DNA from: a virus
Direction: 5' to 3' (one strand)
IMG/VR virus record: IMGVR_UViG_3300035182_002389
Coordinates: 124,001-188,000 of that record
DNA length: 64,000 bases
The notes below the pieces were generated by a model, which saw nothing but the letters and a program-made list of their open reading frames with translations, was not told the origin of the DNA and did not search any database. A program made the position numbers and the translations under genes. Of this stretch, positions 22,462 to 29,985 are shown piece after piece; the first letter of the stretch is position 1, and every line of letters begins with the position of its first letter.

Positions 22462-23616
22462 ATGAATCTCGACCAAAAGCTTCGCGTCCTCGTTGCTGGG
22501 GATTCCATCGTCGCGGGCTATCCGACGACCTCCGGGTTTCGCAAGAAGCTGCGCGAGTCGCTGCCGGAGAGCGTCGTCGAGTTCGTGGGGCCGAACGTCG
22601 ACGCGGCCGGGCTCAGGCACGGCGGCTATCATGGGCACCCATCAAAGAGCCTCGTCAAAAAGCTCCCAGAGCTGCTCGCTGATCGCCCCGACATCGCCAT
22701 CATCATGGTGGGGGGCAACGGCATCCCCGATACGACCCCCGAGGACGTGGGCCAAGAGGTTTCAGCCCTCGCCAAAGGTCTCGTCGACGGAGGCGTGCGC
22801 GTCGTCTACGTCTCGAAGATTGCCGACGTCTCCCTCTTCAGCGAGCACGTGCGCGCCTACAACGAGCAGATCGCGCTTCAGTGCCTGCTGCCGAACGTGC
22901 ACGTCATCGACATTGGCGGCGCAGTCGGTCCTGCCGATCGTGGATCGCCGTACTACGCTGACGACTGCCATCCGAACGAACTCGGATACGATCGCATGGC
23001 CGACGTTCCGCTCGCTCAGGTTTTCGGGCAAACCCCGCAGCCCATCACACGCGTTGGCGCGAGCGGTGAAAGCCCGACCTCACTCCTTCAGAGAGCCGAC
23101 CAAGAACTGAAGTCTGCGTACCCCGAGATGACCTCGGAGATGCGCGCCGTCTTCATCAAGTCGTGCCACGAAATCACAGGCCTCGGCCAGTCGGGCGATT
23201 GGGCTCCGTTCGGTGTCGCGTCCAACAACGTCGGCGCCATCGTCTATCGCCCAGGCCACGACGCGACCTACTTCATGGGCCGCGACGGCGTGAAGTACGC
23301 GAAATACCCGACGCTCAAGGAAGGCCTTATCGCCGCTGTCGAAGCTTACGAGCACATCATCTCGCCCGACGTGCCCGAGCGACCGTCCTTTCGCCGTCCG
23401 GTGCTCACGCGCCCCTACCCGGAAGCGACGGCGAACTTCAACCTGCACGGCGGCAAGCCCATCCTCCGCATCAGCGTTCGAGGTTCCTCGGACGCAGAGC
23501 CCACCGGCAACCCCTTCTCCTACGCCAACCTCGGCGTTCTCGTCATCGCAGGCGCCCTGTTCGCGGGCACGCTCGCGCTTCGACCCGGGCACAACGCGCC
23601 TCCGAGCCACCGATGA
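22462..23616 (+). CDS. SGNH/GDSL hydrolase with C-terminal domain and anchor
   Basis: 384 residues. N-terminal SGNH hydrolase: nucleophile S15 in VAGDSIVAGY, GGNG (84-87) as the oxyanion block, and DDCH (167-170) as the Asp-His pair. It should remove acyl groups, for example acetyl from glycan or wall polymer. Residues ~210-310 form a second domain (TSEMRAVFIKSCHEITGLG..FGVASNNVGAI..YPTLKEGLIAAVEAYE) that faintly recalls wall-lytic glucosaminidases. A membrane segment lies near 350-368 (LGVLVIAGALFAGTLAL). GAGGCCCGTC before the ATG is a weak ribosome site. Confidence 0.75.
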   Translation: MNLDQKLRVLVAGDSIVAGYPTTSGFRKKLRESLPESVVEFVGPNVDAAGLRHGGYHGHPSKSLVKKLPELLADRPDIAIIMVGGNGIPDTTPEDVGQEVSALAKGLVDGGVRVVYVSKIADVSLFSEHVRAYNEQIALQCLLPNVHVIDIGGAVGPADRGSPYYADDCHPNELGYDRMADVPLAQVFGQTPQPITRVGASGESPTSLLQRADQELKSAYPEMTSEMRAVFIKSCHEITGLGQSGDWAPFGVASNNVGAIVYRPGHDATYFMGRDGVKYAKYPTLKEGLIAAVEAYEHIISPDVPERPSFRRPVLTRPYPEATANFNLHGGKPILRISVRGSSDAEPTGNPFSYANLGVLVIAGALFAGTLALRPGHNAPPSHR

Positions 23617-23933
23617 GCACTGAGAGCTTGCGCGAGGTCTTCGCACGCGTGAAGCGCGAGAAAGCCGAACGCGAAGCGATCGTTCAAGCGTTCATCGCTC
23701 AGATCGGCGAGAGGCCCTTCTCCGTCGTCGTTCCTGCCCACGGCATATTTACGGACGACGTCACCTTCTACGTTCACCGGGACACACACGAGAAGTATCT
23801 CGGGCAGTGGCGCGTCACTCGCTTCATCAACGGCGAGCCTTGGGGCCACTACACCCACGCATCCTACGCCGACGTGCTCCGTCAGGTTGTCGGCGAGTAT
23901 CACGCCGATCTGCACAAAGCCAAACTGCGCTGA
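23613..23933 (+). CDS. hypothetical protein, 106 aa
   Basis: 106 residues. A charged N-terminal helix (ESLREVFARVKREKAEREAIVQAFIAQIG), then a strand-rich part with VTFYVHRDTHEKYLGQWRVTRF and a C-terminal helix. No family recognised; no membrane segment. The ATG overlaps the SGNH gene's stop by four bases, so the two are coupled. Confidence 0.55.
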   Translation: MSTESLREVFARVKREKAEREAIVQAFIAQIGERPFSVVVPAHGIFTDDVTFYVHRDTHEKYLGQWRVTRFINGEPWGHYTHASYADVLRQVVGEYHADLHKAKLR

Positions 23934-24019
23934 CATCTCCAACGAGCATGGAGATTTGACGGAGGCGTCTCTACGATGACCTCCGCCACGAGATTTCAAC
24001 CAAGAACGAGAGAAACACC

Positions 24020-24799
24020 ATGCACGACCCGAAGTCCCTTCTGCACGACCCGAGCCTCCTCCGACTCGGCAAGAAGGCCGTCCGCCACGACGACCGCACC
24101 CTGCAACTCGTCAAGTATCTCGGCGCGGCCCTTCCGCCGGCTCCCGCGAGCCTCGTCTGGTCGACGAAGACCGACAACAAGTGGCCGATGTTCCTCAACG
24201 ACTCGCTCGGCGACTGCACGTGCGCCGCGGCCGGCCACATGGAGCAGCTCTGGAGCGCCGCCGGGATCAAGAACGAGATCACTGTCGCCGACGCCGACGT
24301 GCTCGCGATGTACGAAGGCGCTGCCGGGTACAACCCGAAGGATCCGTCGACCGATCAGGGAGCCGTCGAGCTGGACGTCCTGAAGTTCTGGCAGAAGACC
24401 GGCCTCGCGGGGCGCAAGATCGGCCCGTACGCCTCGGTTTCGGTGCAGAGCAAGACCATCACGAAGGACGGCATCTACCTCTTCGGCGGCATCTACACCG
24501 GGTTCGCGCTGCCCGTCAGCGCGCAGTCGCAGGCCGTGTGGGACGTTCCCGCCCGCGGCGCCGTCGGACGCGGCGCGCCCGGGAGCTGGGGCGGCCACGC
24601 CGTGCCCGTCATCGACTACGACACGCGCGGCCTCACGTGCGTGACCTGGGGTACGCTGAAGCGCATGACCTGGGCCTTCTACCAGACCTACTGCGACGAG
24701 GCGTACGCCATCCTCAGCCCGGACTTCCTGTCCGCCGGCAAGTCCCCCGCCGGGTTCGACGCGGCGACGCTCGCGGCCGACCTCGCGAAGCTTCACTGA
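24020..24799 (+). CDS. papain-like cysteine peptidase-fold protein
   Basis: 259 residues. FLNDSLGDCTCAAAGHM (C66/C68) is the nucleophile-helix pattern of papain-like enzymes. SWGGHAVPVIDYD gives the catalytic His near residue 194, and CVTWGTLKRMTWAFYQTYC the third polar position. A similar protein occurs in many phages and prophages, where its role is not settled; peptide-bond cleavage in the wall or virion processing are options. No signal peptide or anchor. It has its own leader (GAGAGAAACACC) and ends at a strong terminator, so it may be highly expressed. Confidence 0.7.
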   Translation: MHDPKSLLHDPSLLRLGKKAVRHDDRTLQLVKYLGAALPPAPASLVWSTKTDNKWPMFLNDSLGDCTCAAAGHMEQLWSAAGIKNEITVADADVLAMYEGAAGYNPKDPSTDQGAVELDVLKFWQKTGLAGRKIGPYASVSVQSKTITKDGIYLFGGIYTGFALPVSAQSQAVWDVPARGAVGRGAPGSWGGHAVPVIDYDTRGLTCVTWGTLKRMTWAFYQTYCDEAYAILSPDFLSAGKSPAGFDAATLAADLAKLH

Positions 24800-24827
24800 T
24801 CTCGCGAAGCTCCAACGATTCCTAGAG

Positions 24828-24860
24828 CGGAGGGACTCGCTATCCCTCCGTTCGCCTTTT
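24828..24860 (+). terminator. intrinsic terminator
   Basis: CGGAGGGA (24828-24835) pairs with TCCCTCCG (24843-24850) across a seven-base loop, followed by TTCGCCTTTT. It ends the papain-like transcript nine bases before the next dyad promoter. Confidence 0.75.
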
Positions 24861-24868
24861 GTGCTCTT

Positions 24869-24900
24869 GGCTTTTCACAAGCCAGTGTCCGGGGTACGAT
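24869..24900 (+). promoter_or_regulatory. dyad (GGCTT-TTCAC-AAGCC) plus TACGAT box
   Basis: The dyad at 24869-24883 contains TTTTCA in the -35 position, 17 bases before TACGAT (24895-24900), which is six bases before ATG 24907. It comes directly after a terminator, which makes promoter function convincing. Confidence 0.7.
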
Positions 24901-24906
24901 CTCTTC

Positions 24907-25419
24907 ATGGCCCGACGCAAGATGACGATCGAAGAGTTCTCCACCGAAGAGCGTCGCCGGCGCGACGCGAAGATCATGAGCCTTCGCGCGCAGCACGAAG
25001 CCCACGAGCGCGCGCACGAGAGCGTCCTCGGATCGCCTCGCTACCAGAAGCTTCGCGCGAAGGGCGGGAGCATCTCTGCCGAAGAGAGCGCGCGCATCTC
25101 CTCGATCGCACCCATGAGCAACGAGCAGCGCGGGGAGCTGGAGCTGGAGGAGATCCTCCGCGATCTGCCGAGCATGTTCGTCGCCTATGCAAAGGTCCAC
25201 GGGCCGTCCAAGCACGAGTCGCGGCCCCAATCGGTCACGCTGACCACCTGGCCGGGTCAGGTCATCGCCGAAGGCGTCGCTGGGAGCATCTACAAGTCGC
25301 CGGGGTTCGGCGGTCCCATCCGCCGACGTCAGGTCGTGGCCAAGATCCGCGGCGTCACCTACGTCGGCATCTGGTCGTTCGACAGCGCCGACGCGGTGCG
25401 GATGCGGCGGAGGGGCTGA
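24907..25419 (+). CDS. hypothetical protein, 170 aa
   Basis: 170 residues. The N-terminal half is a charged helix or coiled coil (FSTEERRRRDAKIMSLRAQHEAHERAHE). The C-terminal half has strands (SVTLTTWPGQVIAEGVAGSIY; VVAKIRGVTYVGIWSF). It ends in RMRRRG. No family recognised. Leaderless start inferred from the TACGAT box. Its stop overlaps the next ATG. Confidence 0.6.
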   Translation: MARRKMTIEEFSTEERRRRDAKIMSLRAQHEAHERAHESVLGSPRYQKLRAKGGSISAEESARISSIAPMSNEQRGELELEEILRDLPSMFVAYAKVHGPSKHESRPQSVTLTTWPGQVIAEGVAGSIYKSPGFGGPIRRRQVVAKIRGVTYVGIWSFDSADAVRMRRRG

Positions 25420-25742
25420 TGGTCGGCATCCTCGCGCTCTTGCCCGCGAGCAAGCGGTACTACAGGGCTGGCGCGAGCCCCGGGTTCGCGCAGTCTTCTG
25501 CAACCACAGGGTTCTGCGCGCCGTGCATGCTCGCGCTCATTGCGGGCACCGACGCCGCCGTGCCTGCCGCGCCCGCTCCATCTGCGCCCGCGTCAGGGCC
25601 AAGCGCGCTCACCATCGTCGGCATCGCTGGCGCCGTCGGCCTCGTCGGGTTTCTTGCCTACGGCGCGCTCAACCCGCCGAGGAGCAACGAGTTCGATCGG
25701 CCGGGCCACGTTCGCGCCATGCGCAACTCCTTCGATCGCTAA
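25419..25742 (+). CDS. small membrane protein, 107 aa
   Basis: 107 residues. N-terminal part with two Cys (FCAPCMLALIAG), a PAAPAPSAPASG linker, a membrane segment about 66-83 (LTIVGIAGAVGLVGFLAYGAL), then a basic, Asn-rich tail. It overlaps the previous stop (TGATG). Function unknown. Confidence 0.55.
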   Translation: MVGILALLPASKRYYRAGASPGFAQSSATTGFCAPCMLALIAGTDAAVPAAPAPSAPASGPSALTIVGIAGAVGLVGFLAYGALNPPRSNEFDRPGHVRAMRNSFDR

Positions 25743-25753
25743 CACGAGGACCC

Positions 25754-26092
25754 ATGCCCCACGACGACGACTTCATTCCTTCTTGGGCCGGCCGCACGAG
25801 CTACCGAGACATCGGCAACGCGGAACGGCAATCAGCCAGGCTTCACGAGACGACGGACGCTCTCGTGAGACTCGATCCGTCGCTGACGCCGCGCATGGCC
25901 TACGTTCTATGCAGGGCCTACGCGGGCAGCATCAGCGGTGAAGATGCCGCAGACGATGCAAAGAGCGTCCTTGGCGCCGCGCGACGGAACAAGGCTCGCA
26001 CCGAGAAGCTCCTCGACCAAGTCCGGCGCGAACCCATGTCCCTCGGTGGGCGGACGCCGAAGTCCAGCGTCGTTCGCCGCAAGAAGGCCTGA
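25754..26092 (+). CDS. hypothetical protein, 112 aa
   Basis: 112 residues, soluble and helical (RQSARLHETTDALVRLD; GEDAADDAKSVLGAARRNKARTEKLLDQVRREP) with a basic C-terminus (KSSVVRRKKA). CGAGGACCC before the ATG. No family recognised. Confidence 0.55.
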   Translation: MPHDDDFIPSWAGRTSYRDIGNAERQSARLHETTDALVRLDPSLTPRMAYVLCRAYAGSISGEDAADDAKSVLGAARRNKARTEKLLDQVRREPMSLGGRTPKSSVVRRKKA

Positions 26093-26094
26093 CC

Positions 26095-26283
26095 ATGCTC
26101 ACCGTGCAGGGGCTCCTCGACGAGACCAAGCGCTATCGTGCAACCACGGCCACGGGCGCGACCATCGAAGAGGAGACCGCCAAGACGGCCATCTCCTCCG
26201 CTCTGCCGCTCATCGCTCTCGGAGGCCTGCTGCTCGTCGGTCTCTACGCGGCCAGCGCGCCGTCTGCGACCCGCCCACGCTGA
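26095..26283 (+). CDS. small membrane protein, 62 aa
   Basis: 62 residues. The N-terminal amphipathic half (LTVQGLLDETKRYRATTATG) is followed by a membrane segment about 34-54 (ISSALPLIALGGLLLVGLYAA) and a short Arg-containing tail. It starts two bases after the previous stop and converges with the leftward sigma gene at 26287. Confidence 0.55.
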   Translation: MLTVQGLLDETKRYRATTATGATIEEETAKTAISSALPLIALGGLLLVGLYAASAPSATRPR

Positions 26284-26286
26284 TCG

Positions 26287-26865
26287 TCAAGGCGCATTGC
26301 GACGCGCCTCGAACGTAATCAGGAGCTTGTCGAGCAGATCCTTCATGCGCTTGCGAAGGGCCCCTTCCTTGACGCCGAAGATGACCGCGATCTCCTTGTA
26401 TTCGAGGCCATCGTCGAGACGTAGGGTCAAGAGGTTGCGAGCGTCGTCGCTCAGCTCGCTCGCGATCTCACGGAGAAGCGCCACGTCGCGATGATGTTGA
26501 AGTCCCGTCCCCGGGCCTGCGAGGCTTCCGATCCAACGCTCGCTCGCGACGCCGGAGGTCGGCAAGGTGCGCCGACGCGCTCTCTTCGCCGACTCCGCCG
26601 AGTCGAGCGCCTTGTGACGAGCGATGCCGCACAGCCACGAGTGCATCGTGCTCTGCCCCGCAAAACCGCCGATCTTTTCGGACGCCGCCGCGAACGTCAC
26701 TTGCGCCACATCTCGGGCGCGCTGGTCGTCGCGCACGTAGCGCATCGCGAAGCGGACGATGCTCTTGTAGTAATGGCGGGCGGCAAGGTTCAACGCGCGA
26801 TGTCGATCGCCCGCCTGAAGCGCCTGCCGAATCTGAGCCTCGACGGCCGCGATGTCTTCCGCCAT
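26287..26865 (-). CDS. ECF-type RNA polymerase sigma factor
   Basis: 192 residues. Region 2 spans about 28-90 (YYKSIVRFAMRYVRDDQRARDVAQVTFAAA; MHSWLCGIARHKALD, where ECF factors have F..WL..IA.N...D). Region 4 spans about 133-185 (LSDDARNLLTLRLDDGLEYKEIAVIFGVKEGALRKRMKDLLDKL, a clear helix-turn-helix). It directs RNA polymerase to a specific promoter class. No anti-sigma factor is adjacent. It is the only leftward gene between 4 and 58 kb. It is a candidate for controlling the dyad promoters, which is inference. Confidence 0.85.
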   Translation of the reverse strand: MAEDIAAVEAQIRQALQAGDRHRALNLAARHYYKSIVRFAMRYVRDDQRARDVAQVTFAAASEKIGGFAGQSTMHSWLCGIARHKALDSAESAKRARRRTLPTSGVASERWIGSLAGPGTGLQHHRDVALLREIASELSDDARNLLTLRLDDGLEYKEIAVIFGVKEGALRKRMKDLLDKLLITFEARRNAP

Positions 26866-26871
26866 GGCGTC

Positions 26872-26877
26872 AGCCTA
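26872..26877 (-). promoter_or_regulatory. -10-like box of the sigma gene
   Basis: TAGGCT on the minus strand, six bases before the sigma factor ATG; leaderless layout. The divergent gene at 26928 has its own TACGAT box in the same 62-base spacer. Confidence 0.45.
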
Positions 26878-26914
26878 CTCCATCGACGATTGCGGAAGAA
26901 GAGAGAGGGCGTGC

Positions 26915-26920
26915 TACGAT
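26915..26920 (+). promoter_or_regulatory. -10-like box, leaderless gene at 26928
   Basis: TACGAT followed by seven bases and the ATG. No Shine-Dalgarno. Confidence 0.5.
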
Positions 26921-26927
26921 TGCCGCC

Positions 26928-27179
26928 ATGGCCTACCAGCGCCCCGCGCTCGCCGCTGCGTCTCGACACGTCGCCCCGCGCGCAGCCGTAGGAGGCATCG
27001 CCGATGCGGCGCCGCTCGGCGTTCCCGTTCCCATGTGGCTCATCGTCGCTGGCGGCGCCATCGGCGCCATCGGTGCAATCGAGCCTACCGCTGCGCCCTA
27101 TCGAACGCCCGTTCTTCTCGCCGGTCTGCTCACTGCGTGCGCCGGCGCTGGCCTGACCGTCCTCAAGGGGTTCCAATGA
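26928..27179 (+). CDS. small membrane protein with RPxL tag, 83 aa
   Basis: 83 residues. MAYQRPALAAASRHVAPR, then two membrane segments, about 35-52 (PMWLIVAGGAIGAIGAI) and 60-78 (TPVLLAGLLTACAGAGLTVL). First of a four-gene run of related tiny membrane proteins. Probably leaderless. Its stop overlaps the next ATG. Confidence 0.6.
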   Translation: MAYQRPALAAASRHVAPRAAVGGIADAAPLGVPVPMWLIVAGGAIGAIGAIEPTAAPYRTPVLLAGLLTACAGAGLTVLKGFQ

Positions 27180-27403
27180 ACTGCCGGCGTCCCGTGCTTG
27201 CCCGCATTTCTGGCGCTCCCGTCGTTCACACGGGCGGAACCTCGTCCGGCGTTCCTGCTACGGGACTCGCCGTCGCGGCAATGTTCGGAGGCATCAGCGT
27301 CCTCAGCGCTGCCAGCCTTCACGATCGGGCTACCGCCAACAGCCTCCTCTACCCGGTCGGCGGCGTTCTCGCTGTGGTCGGGGCCTTGAACCTGCTCTTC
27401 TGA
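27176..27403 (+). CDS. small membrane protein with RPxL tag, 75 aa
   Basis: 75 residues. MNCRRPVLARISGAPVV, then two hydrophobic segments, about 28-45 (GLAVAAMFGGISVLSAA) and 57-75 (LLYPVGGVLAVVGALNLLF). Four-base overlap with the gene before. It is similar in plan to the 83-residue neighbour. Confidence 0.55.
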   Translation: MNCRRPVLARISGAPVVHTGGTSSGVPATGLAVAAMFGGISVLSAASLHDRATANSLLYPVGGVLAVVGALNLLF

Positions 27404-27412
27404 GAGGCTTCC

Positions 27413-27652
27413 ATGAGCTACCAGCGACCCTCCCTCTGTTCTTCGCCTTCTCGGCCCGCCCTTGCGAGCGTTGGAGGTTCGGACACCTCTTCCGGCGCAA
27501 GCGAATGGATCCTCCCCGTACTGCTCGTCGGAGGGGGCGCTGCACTCTACATGGAGATGCGTCGAGAACGCGCAAAGGAAGAGGCGTCTGTTGTCCAGGG
27601 CAGGGCCTTCTACGCGAGTCGCCACCCTGAGAGGTCGCGCGCCGCGCGATAG
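27413..27652 (+). CDS. small membrane protein with RPxL tag, 79 aa
   Basis: 79 residues. MSYQRPSLCSSPSRP, a Ser/Gly linker, a membrane segment about 31-46 (EWILPVLLVGGGAALYMEM), then RRERAKEEASVVQGRAFYASR. The next gene repeats this layout almost residue for residue. GAGAGGCTTCC is a weak ribosome site. Confidence 0.6.
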   Translation: MSYQRPSLCSSPSRPALASVGGSDTSSGASEWILPVLLVGGGAALYMEMRRERAKEEASVVQGRAFYASRHPERSRAAR

Positions 27653-27655
27653 ATC

Positions 27656-28204
27656 ATGGACTACCGTCGCCCCGCCCTCTGCTCTCGGCCCGATCTCGGG
27701 CCTGCGGCTACGCATGTCGGCGCAGACGTTCCTGCGACCTCAAGCCCGACGGGGTGGATACTGCCGGTCTTGATTCTTGGCGGAGGCGCCGCGCTCTACT
27801 TCGAGATGAAGAAGGAGCGCGCGAAAGAGGATTCGCAGACGGCGCAAGGGCGCGCCTTCTACGAGAAGCGTCGCTCTGAGAAAGAGCGCGAACGCGCCCT
27901 CCGAGAAGAGCGTTTTGGCCCCACCACTCCAAGGACCGGAGCTGCCTTTCACGGACCGAAGGCGCCATCCATCGCCGATCGTCCGATGACAACTGAGGAG
28001 GCCGCCAGGGTTCAGCGCGTGCTCCACCCTGTTCCGCCGCTTCGCCCGGACGCCTTGCCCGAGGTTCAACACGTACCCCGTGAGGCTCGGGAACGGGCCG
28101 GGTTCAAACCCCTGCACATCGAGAAGATGCGCAAAGAGCTGGAGGCCCTCCGGCGCGAGTTCGGCCCTTCCACGGAAGGTCCGAAAACCGAGCGCAGGCC
28201 GTGA
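27656..28204 (+). CDS. membrane protein with RPxL tag, longer paralogue, 182 aa
   Basis: 182 residues. MDYRRPALCSRPD, then GWILPVLILGGGAALYFEMKK and RAKEDSQTAQGRAFYEKRRS match the 79-residue gene just upstream, showing tandem duplication. An extra ~100-residue charged, Pro-containing C-terminal region has been added. No enzyme motif. Confidence 0.6.
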   Translation: MDYRRPALCSRPDLGPAATHVGADVPATSSPTGWILPVLILGGGAALYFEMKKERAKEDSQTAQGRAFYEKRRSEKERERALREERFGPTTPRTGAAFHGPKAPSIADRPMTTEEAARVQRVLHPVPPLRPDALPEVQHVPREARERAGFKPLHIEKMRKELEALRREFGPSTEGPKTERRP

Positions 28205-28229
28205 TTGTTTGCGCGTAGGAGCAGGGCCC

Positions 28230-28244
28230 GACTTACGCTAAGCT
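28230..28244. promoter_or_regulatory. 15-bp dyad site (GACTT-ACGCT-AAGCT)
   Basis: Identical to the site at 13135. Its right half contains TAAGCT, seven bases before ATG 28252. In RNA it would form a hairpin at the 5' end if transcription began upstream. Confidence 0.6.
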
Positions 28245-28251
28245 GACTCGC

Positions 28252-28833
28252 ATGGCGTCTGTCCGCGGCCTGCTCGCACACAAGCCCCAAGCCCACGTTC
28301 CGCCGGCCAACGTCGGCGCACCTCTCCCGGCCGGACCTGCCCCCGCATCGAGCGGACCGAACCTGACGACTCTCCTCGTCATCGGCGTCGTCGGCGCAGG
28401 CGCGTACGTCTACTGGAAGAAAAAGAAGGAAGGCGAGAAGGCGGAAGCTAGCTATCGCAACCGCCAACCCGTCCAATACGACGCCTCCGTCGTTCGGACT
28501 CCGCACAGGCAGATGTCCGCCGTCGCCGGAACGAGCAAGAGCCCGGTTGGGTTCTTGGCACCGCCCTCGTCTGTCTCCGGGTCGACAGAGAGGGCCTCTC
28601 CGCGCCATACGGAGGGAGGCGTCATCTCTCGCGAGGCGTACTCCTACCCCGACGTGCCGCGTTTCCCCGACGCCCAAGCTTCGTCGTTCCGTTGGCGCCC
28701 ACCCGTCGACCAGCCGCCCTCTACGGTTCCGGGAACTGAGCGAGACATGCCGCCCTTCACCGTCGTCTCGGGGGACGCTCCCTTCGCACCCGAGTCCATG
28801 AGCGAGTCTCTCTCCAACCGCCGCAGCTTCTGA
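28252..28833 (+). CDS. membrane-anchored protein, 193 aa
   Basis: 193 residues. N-terminal MASVRGLLAHKPQAHV, a Pro/Ala linker, membrane segment about 41-54 (NLTTLLVIGVVGAGAYVYW), then KKKKEGEK. The C-terminal ~125 residues are a Ser/Pro-rich, probably disordered tail. No family recognised. Leaderless start inferred from TAAGCT. Confidence 0.6.
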   Translation: MASVRGLLAHKPQAHVPPANVGAPLPAGPAPASSGPNLTTLLVIGVVGAGAYVYWKKKKEGEKAEASYRNRQPVQYDASVVRTPHRQMSAVAGTSKSPVGFLAPPSSVSGSTERASPRHTEGGVISREAYSYPDVPRFPDAQASSFRWRPPVDQPPSTVPGTERDMPPFTVVSGDAPFAPESMSESLSNRRSF

Positions 28834-28850
28834 GAGAACGGGGCTCGACG

Positions 28851-29573
28851 ATGGCGCAGAAGCAGTGGATCAATCTGCCGACCGGGCAGGTGCTCGTCGA
28901 CGGCGTCGCCGTCACGCCCACCGATCCGCTACGCATCAAGCAGATTCAAAACGACGTCATCGAAAAGTGGGGCGTCGTATTCGCAAAGGCGGCAATCAAG
29001 ACTGGCGTGCCGTGGTGCTGGCTCATCGGGTTCTGCGCGTCGGAGAGCTATCCTGTCGGCGATCCGAACAGCCTCTCTGGCATGGGCGCCATCGGGCTCA
29101 TGCAGCTTTTGCCGAGCAACTTTGCAAAATTCATGGGGCGCCCCGTGAGCCGCGCGGAGATGTTCAGCCCCGAGATCAACGCGTTCGTCGGCGCCTCCTT
29201 CATCGCGGACCTTCGCAAGCACAACGGCAACGATCTGGTCGCGACCGCCTCGATGTACAACGCGTGGATCGATCACAGCGACAAGTCGGGCCTCTACTAC
29301 CCGAAGACGTGTGCCAACCATCCGTGTTCAGACACGAGCTGGGGCCCCACGCCGAACGAGGCGATGTACGCGGAAGACAGCTACATCGAGAAGGTCGTGA
29401 CCGCGACCAACTTCGCCTACCCGCAGACGGCGCGGTTCATCGCCCAAGCTCAGACCGAAATCCAAACGTCCTCCACGGGACGCACACTCGCCATCGGCGC
29501 AGGATCGCTCCTGATCTGCGCCGGCGGCTATTTCGCCTACAAGCAATACGCCGCGAGGAAGAAGAACGCATGA
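28851..29573 (+). CDS. lytic transglycosylase with C-terminal anchor
   Basis: 240 residues. SLT fold: E65 in CASESYPVG is the catalytic acid, GAIGLMQLLPSNF (79-91) is the family's G.MQL.P block, and ATASMYNAW the downstream substrate block. It cleaves the MurNAc-GlcNAc bond of peptidoglycan to an anhydro product. A membrane segment about 212-230 (LAIGAGSLLICAGGYFAY) ends in basic KQYAARKKNA, so it is tail-anchored. Likely used for local wall opening at entry or for lysis. GGGGCTCGACG precedes the ATG. Confidence 0.8.
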   Translation: MAQKQWINLPTGQVLVDGVAVTPTDPLRIKQIQNDVIEKWGVVFAKAAIKTGVPWCWLIGFCASESYPVGDPNSLSGMGAIGLMQLLPSNFAKFMGRPVSRAEMFSPEINAFVGASFIADLRKHNGNDLVATASMYNAWIDHSDKSGLYYPKTCANHPCSDTSWGPTPNEAMYAEDSYIEKVVTATNFAYPQTARFIAQAQTEIQTSSTGRTLAIGAGSLLICAGGYFAYKQYAARKKNA

Positions 29574-29980
29574 ACCTCCTCATCCTCGACGACGAGCCTG
29601 CACGCCACACATTCTACGAGACGCGTTACGGCAGGATGCACCACATCCGCCACGCAACTCGCTACCTCGATTTCGCAAAAGCGCTCGGGGAGCGCCGCTG
29701 GGACTACATCTTCCTCGACCGCGATCTCGACAACCCCGAGTTCGCCCCGCGCCCCGATCGGTATCGCGGGCTTGACGGCGAAGTGCGCACGTACAACGGC
29801 GTCGACGCGGCCGTGCTCGTCGGCAAGCTGCCACGCCGTCTTCGCCCGCGCGGCGTGGTCGTCCAGTCCATCAACGAGGTCGGCTCGCACGACATCGCCG
29901 CCGTGCTCCAATCCTTCGGCGTTCGCTTCATTCGCGAGCCGTTCAACGAACTCGTCGAGCGCGTCGCCAAGACAGGGTGA
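29570..29980 (+). CDS. receiver-like domain protein (cyclic-phosphate-processing type)
   Basis: 136 residues. MNLLILDDEPARH (D7, D8) and YIFLDRDLD (D50, D52) resemble the short receiver-like family I remember as cREC. That family keeps the acidic pocket of CheY-like receivers but is proposed to act on cyclic phosphates or nucleotides in RNA repair and conflict settings. Later blocks are RPRGVVVQSINEVGSHDI and FGVRFIREPF. The ATG overlaps the transglycosylase stop. Function in this element unknown. Confidence 0.6.
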   Translation: MNLLILDDEPARHTFYETRYGRMHHIRHATRYLDFAKALGERRWDYIFLDRDLDNPEFAPRPDRYRGLDGEVRTYNGVDAAVLVGKLPRRLRPRGVVVQSINEVGSHDIAAVLQSFGVRFIREPFNELVERVAKTG

Positions 29981-29985
29981 AGATC

